From contig NW_006920879.1 in NCBI RefSeq assembly GCF_000417875.1, forward strand, positions 749,211 to 813,210: a stretch of 64,000 bases of DNA, in the 5' to 3' direction. This document shows, one piece after another, positions 10,871-24,797 of this stretch. Position numbers and translations under genes: made by a program. This DNA comes from Pseudozyma flocculosa PF-1 (lineage: Eukaryota; Basidiomycota; Ustilaginomycetes; Ustilaginales; Ustilaginaceae). Numbering within the stretch: the stretch's first letter is position 1; the number at the start of each line of letters is the position of its first letter. The notes under the pieces are model-generated. The model did no database searches and was not told where the DNA came from. It was given only the letters and a program-made list of their open reading frames with translations.

Positions 10871-13447
10871 ATGTTCCGCCGTCCCCTCACCACCATTCCC
10901 CGGGCGGGCGTCCGCCTGGCCTCGAGCTCCTCGTCGTCGCAGGCTGCCGGTGCCAACAACCGCAGGATGGCCAGCCGCGCCGCCGCCGCTACGGTCGCCG
11001 TCGTCGGCGCCTACGCCACCTACTCGCTCTCCTCGTCCATCTACGCCGAGGCTCCCGACACGGTGCCGGGAGACACGAGACCGCACCCGCTCTGGTCTCC
11101 CCCGACCCGTGCTCAAATGATCGAGGCCCTCAAGCAGTCCTCGGCAAAGAGCCTCCGACCCGTCGCATCGCGGGCGCAGGCCGACAACGCCAGCCTTCGT
11201 TCCGCCGCAAAGGACGCCAAGAGCAGCAGCCCCAGCCCCGCCGCCTCGGAAGAGTCGGGCGGAAGGATGGCCTCGAGGCACGGCGACGAGGACGGCGAGG
11301 GCTTCGACCTGCTGGTCGTTGGTGGAGGTGCCACCGGCGCCGGTGTCGCCGTTGACGCTGCCACGCGCGGCCTCAGCGTGGCCATGGTCGAGAGGGACGA
11401 CTTTGGCGCGGGCACCTCGTCCAAGTCGACCAAGCTTGTCCACGGCGGCGTGCGCTACCTCCAGAAGGCCGTCTTTGAGCTCGACTACGAGCAGTACAAG
11501 ATGGTCCGCGAGGCCCTCCACGAGAGGAAGACGTTCCTCAAGATCGCCCCCTACCTCAGCGACCACCTGCCCATTATGCTCCCCGTCTACACGTGGTGGC
11601 AGATCCCCTACTTCTGGGCCGGCACCAAGATGTACGACATCCTCGCCGGTTCCGAAAACATGGAGAGCTCCTATGTCCTCAGCAAGGGCAAGGCGCTCGA
11701 GGCGTTCCCCATGCTCAAGGCTTCCGGCCTCACCGGCGCCGTCGTCTACTACGACGGCCAGCACAACGACACGCGGATGAACGTGGCGCTCGCAATGACG
11801 GCCGTCCACCACGGCGCCGTCGTCGCCAACCACACCGAGGTCATCGCGCTGCACAAGAAGCCCGTCCAGGGCAAGGCCGACCAGATCTGCGGAGCTCGGT
11901 TGCGCGACGTCCTGACCGGCGACGAGTGGGACGTCAAGTGCAAGGGCCTGATCAACGCCACGGGTCCGTTCAGCGACTCGCTGCGCAAGATGGACGCGCC
12001 GACGGCCCAGGAGATTGTCGCGGCCTCTTCGGGCGTCCACATCACGCTGCCCGGCTACTTCAGCCCGCGCGACATGGGCCTGATTGACCCGCAGACGTCC
12101 GACGGCCGTGTCATCTTCTTCCTGCCGTGGCAGGGCAACACGATTGCCGGCACCACCGACACGGCCGCACCCGTCGAGGCGCACCCCAGGCCCAAGGAGG
12201 AGGAGATCCAGTGGATCCTCGACGAGGTGCGCAATTACCTCAGCCCGGACATCAAGGTGCGCCGCGGCGACGTCCTCAGCGCGTGGAGCGGTCTCCGCCC
12301 GCTGGTCAAGGACCCGGACGCCAAGGACACCCAGAGCCTCGTGCGCAACCACATGATCAACGTCAGCGAGAGCGGCCTGCTGACGATTGCCGGCGGCAAG
12401 TGGACGACCTACCGCGAGATGGCCGAGCAGACCGTCGACCGGGCGATTGCCGAGTTCAACCTCAAGCCGCAGCGCGGATGTGTGACCAAGTCGACCCGCC
12501 TGCTGGGCAGCCATGGCTGGACCAAGACGATGTACGTCAAGCTGCTGCAGAGGTTCGGCCTGGACACCGAGGTGGCCAAGCACCTGTCCAACACCTACGG
12601 CGACCGCGCCTGGAGCGTGTGCTCGATCGCCGAGCCCACGGGACAGCGCTGGCCCGTCCACGGCAAGCGCATCGACCCGCTCTACCCCTACATCGAGGCC
12701 GAGATCCGGTACGCCTGCCGCTCCGAGTACGCGGCGACGGCGCAGGACTTTATCGCGCGCCGGACGCGGTTGTCGTTCCTCAACGTCGAGGCGACGGTCG
12801 AGTCGCTGCCGCTGGTGATTGACGTCATGGCCGAGGAGCTGGGCTGGGACGAGGGCCGCAAGAGCAAGGAGTGGAGCGAGAGCGTCGACTTCCTCGGAAG
12901 CATGGGCCTGCAGCCGGGCCGCGTGCAGCAGCTGAGCAGCGTCTCGCTCGACGAGATGCGCAAGATCCGCGAGGGCAAGCAGAAGCGCCTCAGCCAGCCG
13001 TCGCTCGGCGCGGCCAGCCTGGACGACAAGGACAACCTGGCGATTGCCGCGCGCTCGTCTTTCAGCTCCGAGGAGATGGACGAGCTGCGGTCCAAGTTCA
13101 AGCTGCTCGACGTCAACAACGACGGCAAGCTCGACAGCAAGGACCTCAAGGAGGTGCTGCAGCGGATCGGCTACGAGAACGTCGACGACGGGACGCTGCG
13201 GGGCATTGTCAGCGAGGTCGACTTTGGCAAGACGGGCGCGCTCCACTTTGAGGACTTCCTCGACGTGTTTGCGGCGCTCAAGGACGCGCGCGTCGAAAAC
13301 GCCTTTACCCACATCCTGAGCGAGATGGACAGCAAGGGCCTGCAGCCGCCGTCGCACGACCCCGTCGGACCCGCGGCCAAGGAGAAGTCGGAGCGGCGCG
13401 AGGCGAGCCGCACGATCCCCGTCGAGAAGAGCGGCGGTGGATGGTAG
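10871..13447 (+). CDS. GUT2: Mitochondrial FAD-dependent glycerol-3-phosphate dehydrogenase with EF hands
   Basis: Intronless, 858 residues. This inner-membrane enzyme oxidises glycerol-3-phosphate to dihydroxyacetone phosphate and passes electrons to ubiquinone, allowing growth on glycerol and feeding the glycerol-phosphate shuttle. The N-terminus is Arg/Ser-rich and lacks acidic residues for its first ~40 positions, as expected for mitochondrial import, followed by a hydrophobic segment (residues ~34-55). The FAD dinucleotide-binding motif is LLVVGGGATGAG at ~148-159; GTSSKSTKLVHGGVRYL follows, a family signature. A C-terminal extension has one canonical EF-hand loop (DVNNDGKLDSKD, ~residue 746) and a second degenerate one (DFGKTGALHFED). 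Saccharomyces Gut2 lacks these EF hands but animal mGPDH has them, so calcium regulation is likely. The large antisense frame opposite it is a codon-bias artefact. Confidence 0.95.
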   Translation: MFRRPLTTIPRAGVRLASSSSSSQAAGANNRRMASRAAAATVAVVGAYATYSLSSSIYAEAPDTVPGDTRPHPLWSPPTRAQMIEALKQSSAKSLRPVASRAQADNASLRSAAKDAKSSSPSPAASEESGGRMASRHGDEDGEGFDLLVVGGGATGAGVAVDAATRGLSVAMVERDDFGAGTSSKSTKLVHGGVRYLQKAVFELDYEQYKMVREALHERKTFLKIAPYLSDHLPIMLPVYTWWQIPYFWAGTKMYDILAGSENMESSYVLSKGKALEAFPMLKASGLTGAVVYYDGQHNDTRMNVALAMTAVHHGAVVANHTEVIALHKKPVQGKADQICGARLRDVLTGDEWDVKCKGLINATGPFSDSLRKMDAPTAQEIVAASSGVHITLPGYFSPRDMGLIDPQTSDGRVIFFLPWQGNTIAGTTDTAAPVEAHPRPKEEEIQWILDEVRNYLSPDIKVRRGDVLSAWSGLRPLVKDPDAKDTQSLVRNHMINVSESGLLTIAGGKWTTYREMAEQTVDRAIAEFNLKPQRGCVTKSTRLLGSHGWTKTMYVKLLQRFGLDTEVAKHLSNTYGDRAWSVCSIAEPTGQRWPVHGKRIDPLYPYIEAEIRYACRSEYAATAQDFIARRTRLSFLNVEATVESLPLVIDVMAEELGWDEGRKSKEWSESVDFLGSMGLQPGRVQQLSSVSLDEMRKIREGKQKRLSQPSLGAASLDDKDNLAIAARSSFSSEEMDELRSKFKLLDVNNDGKLDSKDLKEVLQRIGYENVDDGTLRGIVSEVDFGKTGALHFEDFLDVFAALKDARVENAFTHILSEMDSKGLQPPSHDPVGPAAKEKSERREASRTIPVEKSGGGW

Positions 13448-14309
13448 TCTGGCGGCCAGTCGGAGGTTGATGGATCCCAGTTTCGCGAGTTCGCCCCCAG
13501 GAGCCCTGGTCCCGCCTTTGCCCCCTAGTCTTCCTGTCCATTCCATCTGTAGCCTGTTGTTGAAAGGAAAACACTGCCCAAAGCAAGACCATGCTCTGGC
13601 TCGTCAGCGAGATCATCCACTGAGGTCGCGCTAGACCCCTGGTGGGATCCGTGTGAGGGGCTCTTGTAGCGCTGGGCTTGCACGTTGACAAAGCGGCGAC
13701 GCGGGACGGGGCTGGCTGGGCGCTGGCTCATTCTGCCGGCCGGGAAGAAAAACTGGCGGCTAGCGGCGGCGACGGCCTGGGCCCCTGTTGAGGCAGCCAC
13801 GGGGAATTTGGCAGCAGGCCTGCAAGGCGGGCGACGCATGGGCCGCCCATCGGTCATCGAGAGGGGCGCGGGCAGCGGGCGTCAGCCAAGTCTCCACAGC
13901 GAGAGCCTTGGCCTAGCAGAGGGGGGGAAAGCCAGCCAGGCCAGCCAAGCCAGCCAGCTACAGAGGCAGAGGAGAGCCACAGAGAGAGGGGCCAAGAGCA
14001 GGACCACGACGACATCTCCACAGACGGCCTCATCCGACGACCACCTCCCATCCCATCCCATAACTTCGCCGCCCGCTGCTACCGACGTCGTTGCCACAGC
14101 CCCTCTAAGCACCCTTCACCTGCCGTCTTTGCACGTCGGGACGGCTACCAGTCTCATCCACCCTCGGCCCCTGCCTCCATCGCATCCGCCAGCGGGACAA
14201 CCTCGACAGGACACCACCGCCACATCGCCCGCCAGCTCGCGCCACCTCCACCACACCGACAACACATCACACCCACGCCGGCACCTCACAGACCGCCAGA
14301 TCGCCCATC
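13448..14309. promoter_or_regulatory. GUT2 3' end and promoter/leader of V-ATPase B
   Basis: No supported gene. It contains CCAG/CCAA-type tetranucleotide sequence at 13931-13958 and then a long C/A-rich leader with many CCATCC and CACC runs up to the ATG at 14310. Confidence 0.45.
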
Positions 14310-16206
14310 ATGTCCGACCCCAGGATGAGCGACAAGGAGCTCTTTGACATCAATGCCCAGGCCGCCGTCAAAAACTACTCTGTCGACCCGCGCCTCGACT
14401 ACAAGACCGTCTCGGCCATCAACGGCCCCCTCGTCGTCCTCGACAATGTCAAGTTCCCCTCGTACAATGAGATTGTCTCGCTCACCCTCCCAGACGGCTC
14501 AAAGAGGGGCGGCCAGGTCCTCGAGGTGTCCGGCAACAAGGCCATCGTCCAGGTCTTTGAGGGCACCTCGGGCATCGACGTCAAGGACACCCACATCGAG
14601 TTTACCGGCTCGTCGATGAAGCTTCCCGTCTCGGAAGACATGCTCGGCCGCATCTTCAACGGATCCGGTGCGCCCATCGACAAGGGACCCCGTGTCTTTG
14701 CCGAAGACTACCTGGACATCAATGGTGAGTGTGTGCCCAACCGGCGAAGGACCACGTGTCAGCCCTGGAGCCGTCCTGAGCCGTCCTGCGTGCCAGCCAT
14801 GCTAATGCACCGAGGCATCTCGCCTCTTGTGGCCTTTGTCCCCCTTTCTTCGATCGCCATTCTTCGATCGCCAGGATCGCCCATCAACCCATACAGCCGA
14901 ACGTACCCCGAGGAGATGATCCAGACGGGCATCTCGACCATCGACACCATGAACTCGATCGCGCGTGGACAGAAGATCCCCATCTTCTCCGCCGCCGGTC
15001 TGCCGCACAACGAGATCGCCGCCCAGATTTGCCGTCAGGCCGGCCTGGTCAAGCGCCCCGGCGCGACAAAGGGCGTCCACGACGACCACGAGGACAACTT
15101 CAGCATCGTCTTTGCCGCCATGGGTGTCAACATGGAGACGGCACGCTTCTTCAAGCAGGACTTCGAGGAGAACGGATCGCTGGACCGCGTCACCCTCTTC
15201 CTCAACCTCGCAAACGACCCCACCATCGAGCGCATCATCACGCCGCGTCTGGCGCTCACCACGGCCGAGTACTACGCCTACCAGCTCGAGAAGCACGTCC
15301 TCGTCGTGCTGACCGACATGACGTCGTACGCCGACGCGCTGCGTGAGGTGTCGGCGGCGCGAGAGGAGGTGCCCGGCCGACGAGGCTACCCAGGTTACAT
15401 GTACACCGACTTGTCCACCATCTACGAGCGCGCCGGCCGTGTGGCGGGCCGCAACGGATCCATCACCCAGATCCCCATCCTGACGATGCCCAACGACGAT
15501 ATGACGCACCCCATCCCGGATCTGACGGGCTACATTACCGAGGGCCAGATCTACGTCGACCGCCAGCTCCACAACCGACAGATCTACCCGCCGATCAATG
15601 TGCTGCCGTCGCTCTCGCGTCTGATGAAGAGCGCCATCGGCGCCAAGCACACGCGCGCCGACCACAGCGACGTGTCCAACCAGATGTACGCCGCCTACGC
15701 CACCGGACGCGACGCCGCCTCGATGAAGGCCGTCGTCGGCGAGGAGGCCCTCTCGGCCGAGGACAAGCTGGCCATCGAGTTCATGGAGGGCTTCGAGCAG
15801 AAGGTGAGTCGGCCGACGACCAGCGACCAAAGCTTCACTGAGCCAGGCGGGCCCCCTTTACCCCCTACTGACCTTGCGAGCGGCCCCCTCTCTCTCCTCT
15901 GTGCCACACGTCGACCGACAACAGTTCATCAAGCAGGGCGCCTACGAGAACAGGCACATTTTCAACTCGCTCGACATTGGCTGGGATCTGCTTCGCATCT
16001 TCCCTAAGGAGCAGCTCAACCGCATCTCGCCCAAGATCATCAAGGAGTACTATGCCCGACGATCCAAGAAGGCCAGCGACGAGGACGAGAGCGACAAGGG
16101 AAAGGAGAACAAGTCGACCCGGGATACCTCCAACGAGGACGGGCAGAAGCAGCAGGAGCAGTCGTCGTCGTCCAACAAGACGGATAAGCTCGTCGACGAC
16201 GAGTAG
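14310..16206 (+). CDS. VMA2: V-type proton ATPase subunit B
   Basis: Exons are 14310-14724, 14875-15803 and 15925-16206; introns of 150 and 121 bp have GTGAGT donors and the product is 541 residues. It is the non-catalytic nucleotide-binding subunit of the V1 sector, which acidifies the vacuole and endomembranes. Family landmarks are all present: SDKELF at the N-terminus, [34 protein letters not shown], then after the first splice [40 protein letters not shown] and [15 protein letters not shown]. The core ends at [10 protein letters not shown] further ~45-residue acidic, Gln/Ser-rich tail (to KLVDDE) is longer than usual. The start ATG at 14310 keeps the conserved [10 protein letters not shown]; a second in-frame ATG is at 14325. 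The first intron is a multiple of three with no stop. Confidence 0.96.
14847..14873 (+). repeat. 13-base direct duplication at the 3' splice site of VMA2 intron 1
   Basis: TCTTCGATCGCCA occurs at 14847-14859 and again at 14861-14873, one base apart. The second copy runs directly into the AG acceptor at 14873-14874, so the polypyrimidine/acceptor region is duplicated, although only the downstream copy ends in AG. Confidence 0.9.
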
Positions 16207-16606
16207 AGGCGCGTTCACTCGAACGTGCGCGTGCAGAGGCAGCTTTTCCATCTCTTCCCGCCCCCTGACCTATCCCCGCGTAGCTTAGAGCGACCTCTGT
16301 CCATGGCCACCTCTGATCCTTTTTTCCCCTTTCCCCTCCCTCGCTCGGAGCTCTCCTCCCCATCCCGTCCCCCGTTGTTTAAAGCACGTTCACTGCGAAA
16401 GCACGTCTGCATCCACGCGTTCCGCCCCGCCTTGGTCTGGCTTTTGTCAAGTCGAGGGGATGGGAATGCGATGGAGGGCTATTCGATCGGAAGGGCCATA
16501 CAAGTACAAGGGGATGGAAGAGGTCGAGTCTAGGATGGGGATGCGAGGAAACACGACACGGGCAGGCAGCGGCCGCTGAGGGAGGACGGGGCGAGGCGCT
16601 CAGGGG
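16207..16606. other. Convergent intergenic region VMA2 / IMP4
   Basis: 400 bp between two convergent stop codons, C/T-rich on the left and G/A-rich on the right. It presumably holds both 3' UTRs. No gene was seen. Confidence 0.5.
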
Positions 16607-17886
16607 CTAGAGCTGGTTACGCTTTCGCGCCGTGTTCATGTAGGGCCGGAGGACCCATTCGACGTCGGCCTCGGACTGCTCGAGGGTGCCCTGTCGGATC
16701 TCGTAGGGCCGCATCTCGAAGCGCGGTCCCACCTCGGCCAGCTGCACTTCGCGGTGCGACGTCTTGACAAAGACGTGGTGCCTGCGTGGTCGTCGCGGGG
16801 TCGTGAAGAGGGAAGCAGGGGAGGGGGAGGGGAGGGAGCAGGGAGAAGATCAGCAAGCGTGTCCTACGTCGTGTCGGCTTGCTTCCGAATCTGTCGGATA
16901 GCGCCGCGCTGAGAAGAGGGGAAAGGACGCACCTGAAGCTGATAAAGTCCCTCTGGTTGGCAAACGTCATGACGCGCTTCGAGTCGTCCTTGGGCACGGG
17001 GAAGAGGAACTTGAGGGCGCTCTTGACACGATCGCCAAGCTGGCTGTTGAACCCCTCAAAGATGAGGTGCGGGTACTGCTCGCTGACGGTCGAGTTGGCG
17101 TGGCTCGACACCTCGTGGCGCAGCACGACGTTGCTCAGCGTAAACAGGAGCGTGGGGCCGTGCGGGAAGTGGGAGACGACGAGCGCATCGGGCACGCCGC
17201 GGTGCTCGTGCACGACGACCAGGTCGGTGAGGTTGTTGGCGCGGCAGGCGGCGCCCAGGTCGTTGACCGTGTAGGCACCGCGGTTGAGGCGCGTCGAGTT
17301 GGGAAAGCACAGGCGCAGCTCCTTTGCAAACTGCGTTAGCCGCGACGACGGGTCGCGCGACGTCGTGATGAGCACCTTGGGATCGTACTGCCCCGCACGA
17401 GAGTACTCGTCGTCGATGGACTGCGACGGCACTGCGAGGCGGTCAAAGGAGAAGGAATAGACACGGGAAAGCGTCAGTACCGTCCCTCGCTGGCCGGTGG
17501 GACATCGCCGCAGGCCTTGCACCCGTTGCGACCGGGTCGCCCGCCGCGCACTGCATCCTGAACCGTGGGGGTAGGCACTCACGTTCCTGTGCAGCGTCGA
17601 GGTTGAGGTCCTTTCCGAGCAGCTCGGCCTCTTGGCCCTTGAGGTCCTGCGGGATGGGCTTTCCGCTCGCCAGCGCCTCGCGGATCCGCTGCTTGCGCTC
17701 GTAGATCTGCTTCTCCTTGGCCTCGAGCGCCTTCTTGTAGATGTACTCGCGCCTCTCGCGCGTCTGTCTTCGCAGCTGTCCGATCGGCCGGTCGAGGGGT
17801 TTGGCAGCAGCGGCAGCAGAGGAAGAAGGCGGTCAGTGGGCCCGAGAGCCGCGCAGAACTCGTGCTGTCAGAACGAGGCTCACCAT
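16607..17886 (-). CDS. IMP4: U3 snoRNP protein IMP4 (Brix domain)
   Basis: Exons in transcript order are 17884-17886, 17583-17775, 16933-17431 and 16607-16781; introns are 108, 151 and 151 bp and the product is 289 residues, matching the usual IMP4 length of ~290. The first coding exon is only the ATG: ATG then a GTGAGC donor, with the next exon starting LRRQTRERREYIYKKALEAK, which is how IMP4 proteins begin. The Brix domain follows, with PKVLITTSRDPSSR, LRLCFPNSTRLNRG, LVVVHEHRGVPDALVVSHFP and GPTLLFTL. The C-terminus is HHVFVKTSHREVQLAEVGPR ending RKRNQL. IMP4 with IMP3 and MPP10 joins U3 snoRNA to pre-18S rRNA in the nucleolar SSU processome. It is divergent from bL28m. Confidence 0.93.
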
Positions 17887-18310
17887 AATGTCGTCGTGCC
17901 CGATGATTCAGCTGATGTGGGATGTGGATCGAGCGTGTCAGAACAAGACAAGCGTGCGAGAGGAGCGCAGTGGCGAGTGGTGGTGGCGATACCGGTTGGC
18001 GGGGGTGGTGGTGAAGGTTGGGCTATGGCACGGGGGGAGGGGCCGAGAAAAATTCCACCTCGTTAGCCGGAGCCTGCATGCACGCTCGCACCCCCGCCCG
18101 CAACTTTTCTTGCCCGTCTCCCGAGGTCATCCGAGCGGACCAGCAGCAGAGGGTGGGCAGGCGGGGACGAAGAACCGCCGCCGCTGCCTTGGTTCTCACC
18201 GTTCACCTTTCACTTCCACCTATCGCCCTACCCCTCGCCGCCAACCGCACCACACACGCACGGCGAGCAAAAACCTCCTCCATCCGACCCCTCTTCTGGT
18301 CCTCCTCGAC
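17887..18310. promoter_or_regulatory. Divergent promoter IMP4 / bL28m
   Basis: 424 bp between the start codons of a nucleolar ribosome-assembly factor and a mitochondrial ribosomal protein. The right half is C-rich leader sequence. No gene was seen; frames running through it lack a convincing start. Confidence 0.5.
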
Positions 18311-18805
18311 ATGTTCGCCTCCCTCGTCCGGTTCGGTTCTCGAACCACCTACCGCGGCTCTCGCGGATCCGGAGCGGGATCCTCGTCGCGCACCTCTGCC
18401 TACTCGTCGCCCAACTCGCGCCCCACGTTTGCCAAGGCATCCCAGATGGGCCAGACCTTTAAACGCTCCCAGCGCGGCCTCTACGACGGCAAGACGCTCC
18501 AGTCCGGCCACAACGTCCCCAAGTCGCGCCAAAAGACGGCAAGGACCTGGGCACCCAACGTCCAGTCAAAGAAGCTCTGGTCCGACGTCCTCGACACCCA
18601 CGTCACCGCCCGCGTCACCACCAGCGCACTCAGGACCATCGACAAGATGGGCGGACTCGACTACTACCTCGCAAACACAAAGGACAACAAGCTCGGACAG
18701 TGGGGCATCGGCCTCCGCGACGTCCTCGCACTCCGCCTCAGGCAGCTTCGGTTGGAGGGCAAAAAGGTCGGACGCAACGCACCGGAACCTACCACCTCGG
18801 CATGA
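18311..18805 (+). CDS. Mitochondrial large-subunit ribosomal protein bL28m
   Basis: Intronless, 164 residues. The N-terminus (MFASLVRFGSRTTYRGSRGS) is Arg/Ser-rich without acids, a mitochondrial presequence. The core has the bL28 signature order: KRSQRGLYDGKTLQSGHNVP, then SRQKTARTWAPNVQSKKLWS, then VTTSALRTIDKMGGLDYYL with a C-terminal tail typical of the fungal Mrpl24 group. It is a structural protein of the mitoribosomal large subunit. The frame is open upstream to 17741, but the ATG at 18311 gives the presequence and follows a long C-rich leader. It is divergent from IMP4. Confidence 0.9.
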   Translation: MFASLVRFGSRTTYRGSRGSGAGSSSRTSAYSSPNSRPTFAKASQMGQTFKRSQRGLYDGKTLQSGHNVPKSRQKTARTWAPNVQSKKLWSDVLDTHVTARVTTSALRTIDKMGGLDYYLANTKDNKLGQWGIGLRDVLALRLRQLRLEGKKVGRNAPEPTTSA

Positions 18806-19165
18806 CCTCGATCGCATCGATCCGTACAGTCGGCGACGCTTCAAGACTCTCTCGCAAACGTCTCAACCGAGCCGCCACGGTAGCGATCGAGGCTCCTCGC
18901 ACGACCTGCCGGGCGGAGCATTCCAAGCATGGCATTCATCGCCACTGCCGTCCGTCTGCGTCGACAACGTCGTCTCCGCTGGCTCTGCCGCGTCCGCCGC
19001 TCTAGCCTCGCTGATCGCAAAAGATCTCTCGCTCTGTGCGATCATCCATTCTTGTATATTGTACCAACCTTCGTCCGCACCATGACCTTGCCAGATCCGC
19101 CTCGGGCCCTGCATCTGAGCGAGCAGACGCTCCTCGTCCCCGTGTGCCAGGTCGAGCATCTCTCT
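18806..19165. other. Convergent intergenic region bL28m / PIN protein
   Basis: 360 bp between convergent stop codons. Nothing recognisable apart from presumed 3' UTR sequence. Confidence 0.5.
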
Positions 19166-20858
19166 CTACGACAGGCTCTTCAGGTACTCTTCCATGCGTT
19201 CGGCTGCCGTCTTGCTGCTGGACACCTTGGCCCTGCTGCCGATCCGCGTCATGCCCAGGTTGCGGCTGCTGGTGCTGCTGCTGGCAGTGTCGTCGACGTC
19301 GCCCTCGTTGGAGAGCAGCTCAAACGACGGACGCGACAGGCTCGTGGTCGATGCATTGCGCGACGCCACCAGTGGCGAATGTACGCTGGTGCCCTGGCTC
19401 TGGAACGAGTCCTGGCTGCGGTTGACCGCTGCCCGCGACTTGAGGATCGAGACGTGGCCAAACCTGGGCGATCCGCCGGCGGCGTTGGGGGTCGAAGTAT
19501 CGAGCGCGCTCGTTGAAGGCCTGAGCGTTTGCTGCAGAGAGGGCTGCTTTCGGACCGAGCCGACGGGTGGCACCAGGATGCCTTCGGGTGCGGCCGACGG
19601 GTTCGGCATCGTCCGATCTGCTCCCGTCGCGGCGGGTCTCTTGAGAATCATGGGCGCATCAGCAACGTCTGCGGCAGAAGGGCCAGAGGGCCGGGCACCT
19701 TGCTGGCCCCTCCAGGATCTGCCGACGGGCAGCGCCTGGACTTCGAGGCCAAGCGCTCTCAGCCATTCTGCGCTCAGTCGACCATCGGCCCGTTCGGCGT
19801 ACGCAACTTTGTCGCGCAGCGTCTCGGTCGATGGCAACTCTTCGTCGAACGCGACTGCGATCGACAAGTCCTGTTTTCTCGAAGGGCCAGGTTGGGCGCC
19901 GCCGGCCAAGAGCTCGTCAAAGTAGACGGCCGCGCTCAGCAGCTCGGCGATGAACCGGGGACACAACCCCGGTGAATGGATGTCCTCGTCCGACGTCGCC
20001 TCGTCCGTGTCATCGCCCGGCTCTGTTGCTTCGAGCGAAGCTCCCTGAAGGCCTTCCTGGGGCGCGCTTGCTCTTTCGGTTTCGCGGATCACCCTTCTCC
20101 TTGCTTCCAGACGGGAGAGGTCGGCCCGCTCAAGCTCCTTCTGGCAAAAGAGCCCGGCATTTCCGGCTTGGCGCGGTCCCGGCTGCATCTTCTCCTCGAG
20201 AAAACGAGTGGCCTTCCGTGCGGCAACGTTGACCGGCTCGTTGCCCTTCTTGAGAAGGTCCAGATTGTTGATGGCTGAAGCGGCCAGGCGGGTCATTGCG
20301 AGGCCGTGTCAGCGTCTCGGCAGACAGTGGTGGAGAACAGGCGCCGTTGCTTACCTTCAAGTGGAATGACCAGCTGGATGCGAGGATCTTTGAGCCATTC
20401 ATGGACGGTACGCAGCGAGTAGACCAGGACGCTCGTGTCAAGCAGGTAGAGCTTGGTCGGTAGCGCTATGGCTGCTCTTGGTGCCACGTCGGCGTCGGCG
20501 GGCAGTCGAATTATTCCCGGGCCCGTAGAGGATCGGGTCATGACCCGAACGCTGCCCTCAAACGGAGCGGAAGGGGGCTGGCTGGGCTGTGCCAGGCGGC
20601 GAGCGTGGTTGGGTCCGCTACGGGATCGTGCCATGCCGCGGGAGAAGGGCGGATGCTGCACATCGCGCTCGAGGCGCTCGACCTTGTCCTGAAGGAACAT
20701 AGCACCCATGGCTCGTGAGAGACGGGCCTGCCTCTCGGCCTGGAAAAGAACGGAGCGAACAAGATCGGACAGTCGTCAGGTCCTTCCGCTGCGCTCGCCA
20801 CCGACCGGGGGCTCACAGATGCATGGCTCACCCTCTCTTCGGCGGTCTCGTGTGGCAT
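19166..20858 (-). CDS. PIN-domain protein (Nmd4/SMG-type PIN fold)
   Basis: Exons in transcript order are 20832-20858, 20355-20739 and 19166-20274; introns are 92 and 80 bp and the product is 506 residues. The first exon encodes only MPHETAEER and joins in phase to AERQARLSRAMGAMFLQDKV, giving a continuous charged helix; an alternative shorter start is the ATG at 20709. The PIN core begins KLYLLDTSVLVYSLRTVHEW and crosses the second splice into IPLEAINNLDLLKKG, the pattern of RNA-degrading PIN nucleases and their inactive relatives (Nmd4, SMG5/6). A later segment, VAFDEELPSTETLRDKVAYA, could be the C-terminal PIN motif. The last ~200 residues are Ser-rich and disordered, ending in a short helix (ERMEEYLKSLS). 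Whether all catalytic acids are present is uncertain; a role in mRNA decay is inferred. Confidence 0.7.
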
Positions 20859-24380
<3,522 letters not shown>

Positions 24381-24797
24381 GCGTGCAGTCGCAGCGTTGT
24401 GTGCGTACATCGCTGTTGTTGCCGTCGCGACACCCTCTTCCGATTTCCCTCGTCCTCCCTCCCCCAACCCCATCCACCTCTGCCTTCGCCAAAGAATACG
24501 CTGATTCCCCCCCTTCTCCGATTGGTCTGGTCCTGTGCCCAAGTGTGACAAAAGTGCCATGCCCCGCGCGCCGAGGCTGTGCGAGCCGATGAAGGGACCG
24601 AGATCGAGCCTCTGCGATGAATGGTGTGCGTGAGTGACGAGAAAAGCACGGCCGACGTGCTGGGATGTTTTGTGATCGTATCGTACAAGGCGAGGGCGAA
24701 GGAGGGTAGCGCGCGAGCGACGGAGAAAGTGAGATGCGATCGTCTGCTTCGGTCTATGGTGGTGACTTTGGATCGAGATGGGTGGGTGGGAGCGGGT
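24381..24797. other. Convergent intergenic region SEC23 / PAM18
   Basis: 417 bp between stop codons; contains C/T-rich then G/A-rich sequence. No gene was seen. Confidence 0.5.

Noticed and set aside
10832..13546. 904-codon open frame antisense to GUT2
   Set aside because: It mirrors the GUT2 coding frame. High-GC codon use leaves the reverse frame free of stops; its translation is Leu/Val/Arg/His-rich with no motif, and the plus strand is an unambiguous enzyme.
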